From an uncultured Collinsella sp. (lineage in GTDB: Bacteria; Actinomycetota; Coriobacteriia; Coriobacteriales; Coriobacteriaceae): a stretch of 6,920 nucleotides of DNA. This document shows, one piece after another, positions 6,823-6,920 of the stretch. Made by a program: the position numbers and the translations under genes. Under the pieces are notes generated by a model. The model searched no databases and was not told the origin of the DNA. It saw nothing but the letters and a program-made list of their open reading frames with translations. Position 1 is the first letter of the stretch. Every line of letters begins with the position of its first letter. The stretch is from contig UQJA01000100.1 in NCBI GenBank assembly GCA_900541285.1, positions 1 to 6,920 of the forward strand, in the 5' to 3' direction.

Positions 6823-6852
6823 GTTATAAAACACAGCTACTATGTGAGACAA
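6823..6852 (-). promoter_or_regulatory. Candidate distal promoter for the acpS operon
   Basis: On the minus strand TTGTCT (6852-6847) and TATAAC (6828-6823, 5 of 6 to consensus) are also 18 bases apart. The start point would fall near 6816, on the -35 of the proximal promoter. Both elements are reasonable matches, but the region is AT-rich compared with the genes, so chance matches are possible. A promoter in this gap is expected because it follows a terminator. Confidence 0.35.
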
Positions 6853-6864
6853 AAGCCCGCAAAC

Positions 6865-6897
6865 GCAAAAAGGGGGAGGCCGCGAGGCCTCCCCCTT
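6865..6897 (-). terminator. Intrinsic terminator of the gene upstream of acpS
   Basis: A perfect 12-base-pair stem (6870-6881 with 6886-6897) closes a 4-base loop (6882-6885). The stem contains AGGGGGAGGCC on the plus strand. Read on the minus strand the hairpin is followed at once by a run of five T (6871-6867, sharing two bases with the stem foot) and then GCG, the classic layout for a terminator of minus-strand transcription entering from the right. Read on the plus strand the tail is only TTCTC, so it is weaker in that direction. It insulates the acpS operon from its upstream neighbour. Confidence 0.85.
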
Positions 6898-6920
6898 CTC
6901 AGTTCAAGCGTACGGCTCCG

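Noticed and set aside
6831..6848. Short inverted repeat (CACA...TGTG) in the upstream region, a possible operator
   Set aside because: Only four base pairs with a 7-base centre; this is expected by chance and matches no operator I know.
6898..6920. Possible last codons and stop of the gene upstream of acpS
   Set aside because: On the minus strand two frames give a stop within these 23 bases (ending VRLN and EPYA respectively). The stretch is too short to choose a frame or name a gene, though its position just ahead of a terminator makes a gene end plausible.

Overview
The window is one tightly packed operon on the minus strand, transcribed from right (about 6.8 kb) to left, and it runs off the left edge. 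The gene order is acpS, nnr, alr, a family 4 uracil-DNA glycosylase, tsaE, then one very long ORF that joins TsaB, RimI and TsaD in a single polypeptide. A high-GC genome, an actinobacterial-type order (acpS-nnr-alr-tsaE-tsaB-rimI-tsaD) and the TsaB-RimI-TsaD fusion together suggest an actinomycetota genome of the class Coriobacteriia, with Collinsella or a close relative as my best guess. The taxon is inferred from recall of gene order and domain architecture, not from a database search.

Layout, in direction of transcription. 6920-6770 is the only non-coding stretch. It holds a strong GC-rich intrinsic terminator (6865-6897) that closes whatever lies upstream, followed by two candidate sigma-70-type promoters. 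6757-6218 is acpS, with an unusual charged C-terminal tail. 6217-4601 is nnr, the two-domain NAD(P)HX repair enzyme, whose ATG abuts the acpS stop. 4598-3453 is alr (alanine racemase), 2 bases after nnr. 3444-2824 is the iron-sulfur uracil-DNA glycosylase. 2811-2305 is tsaE. 2318 to the left edge is the TsaB-RimI-TsaD fusion, which overlaps tsaE by 14 bases; its last roughly 30 residues and stop codon lie outside the window.

The operon is a housekeeping set with three jobs. The first is activation of acyl carrier protein (AcpS), repair of damaged nicotinamide cofactors (Nnr) and D-alanine supply for peptidoglycan (Alr). The second is removal of uracil from DNA (UDG). The third is tRNA N6-threonylcarbamoyladenosine (t6A37) synthesis (TsaE, TsaB, TsaD), with ribosomal protein N-terminal acetylation (RimI) attached. 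Gaps between genes are 0-12 bases or overlaps, so co-transcription and translational coupling are likely. I see no mobile element, CRISPR array, RNA gene or defence system. The points worth a second look are the triple fusion, the AcpS tail, the position of the glycosylase gene, and an apparent fall in GC content toward the promoter-proximal genes.
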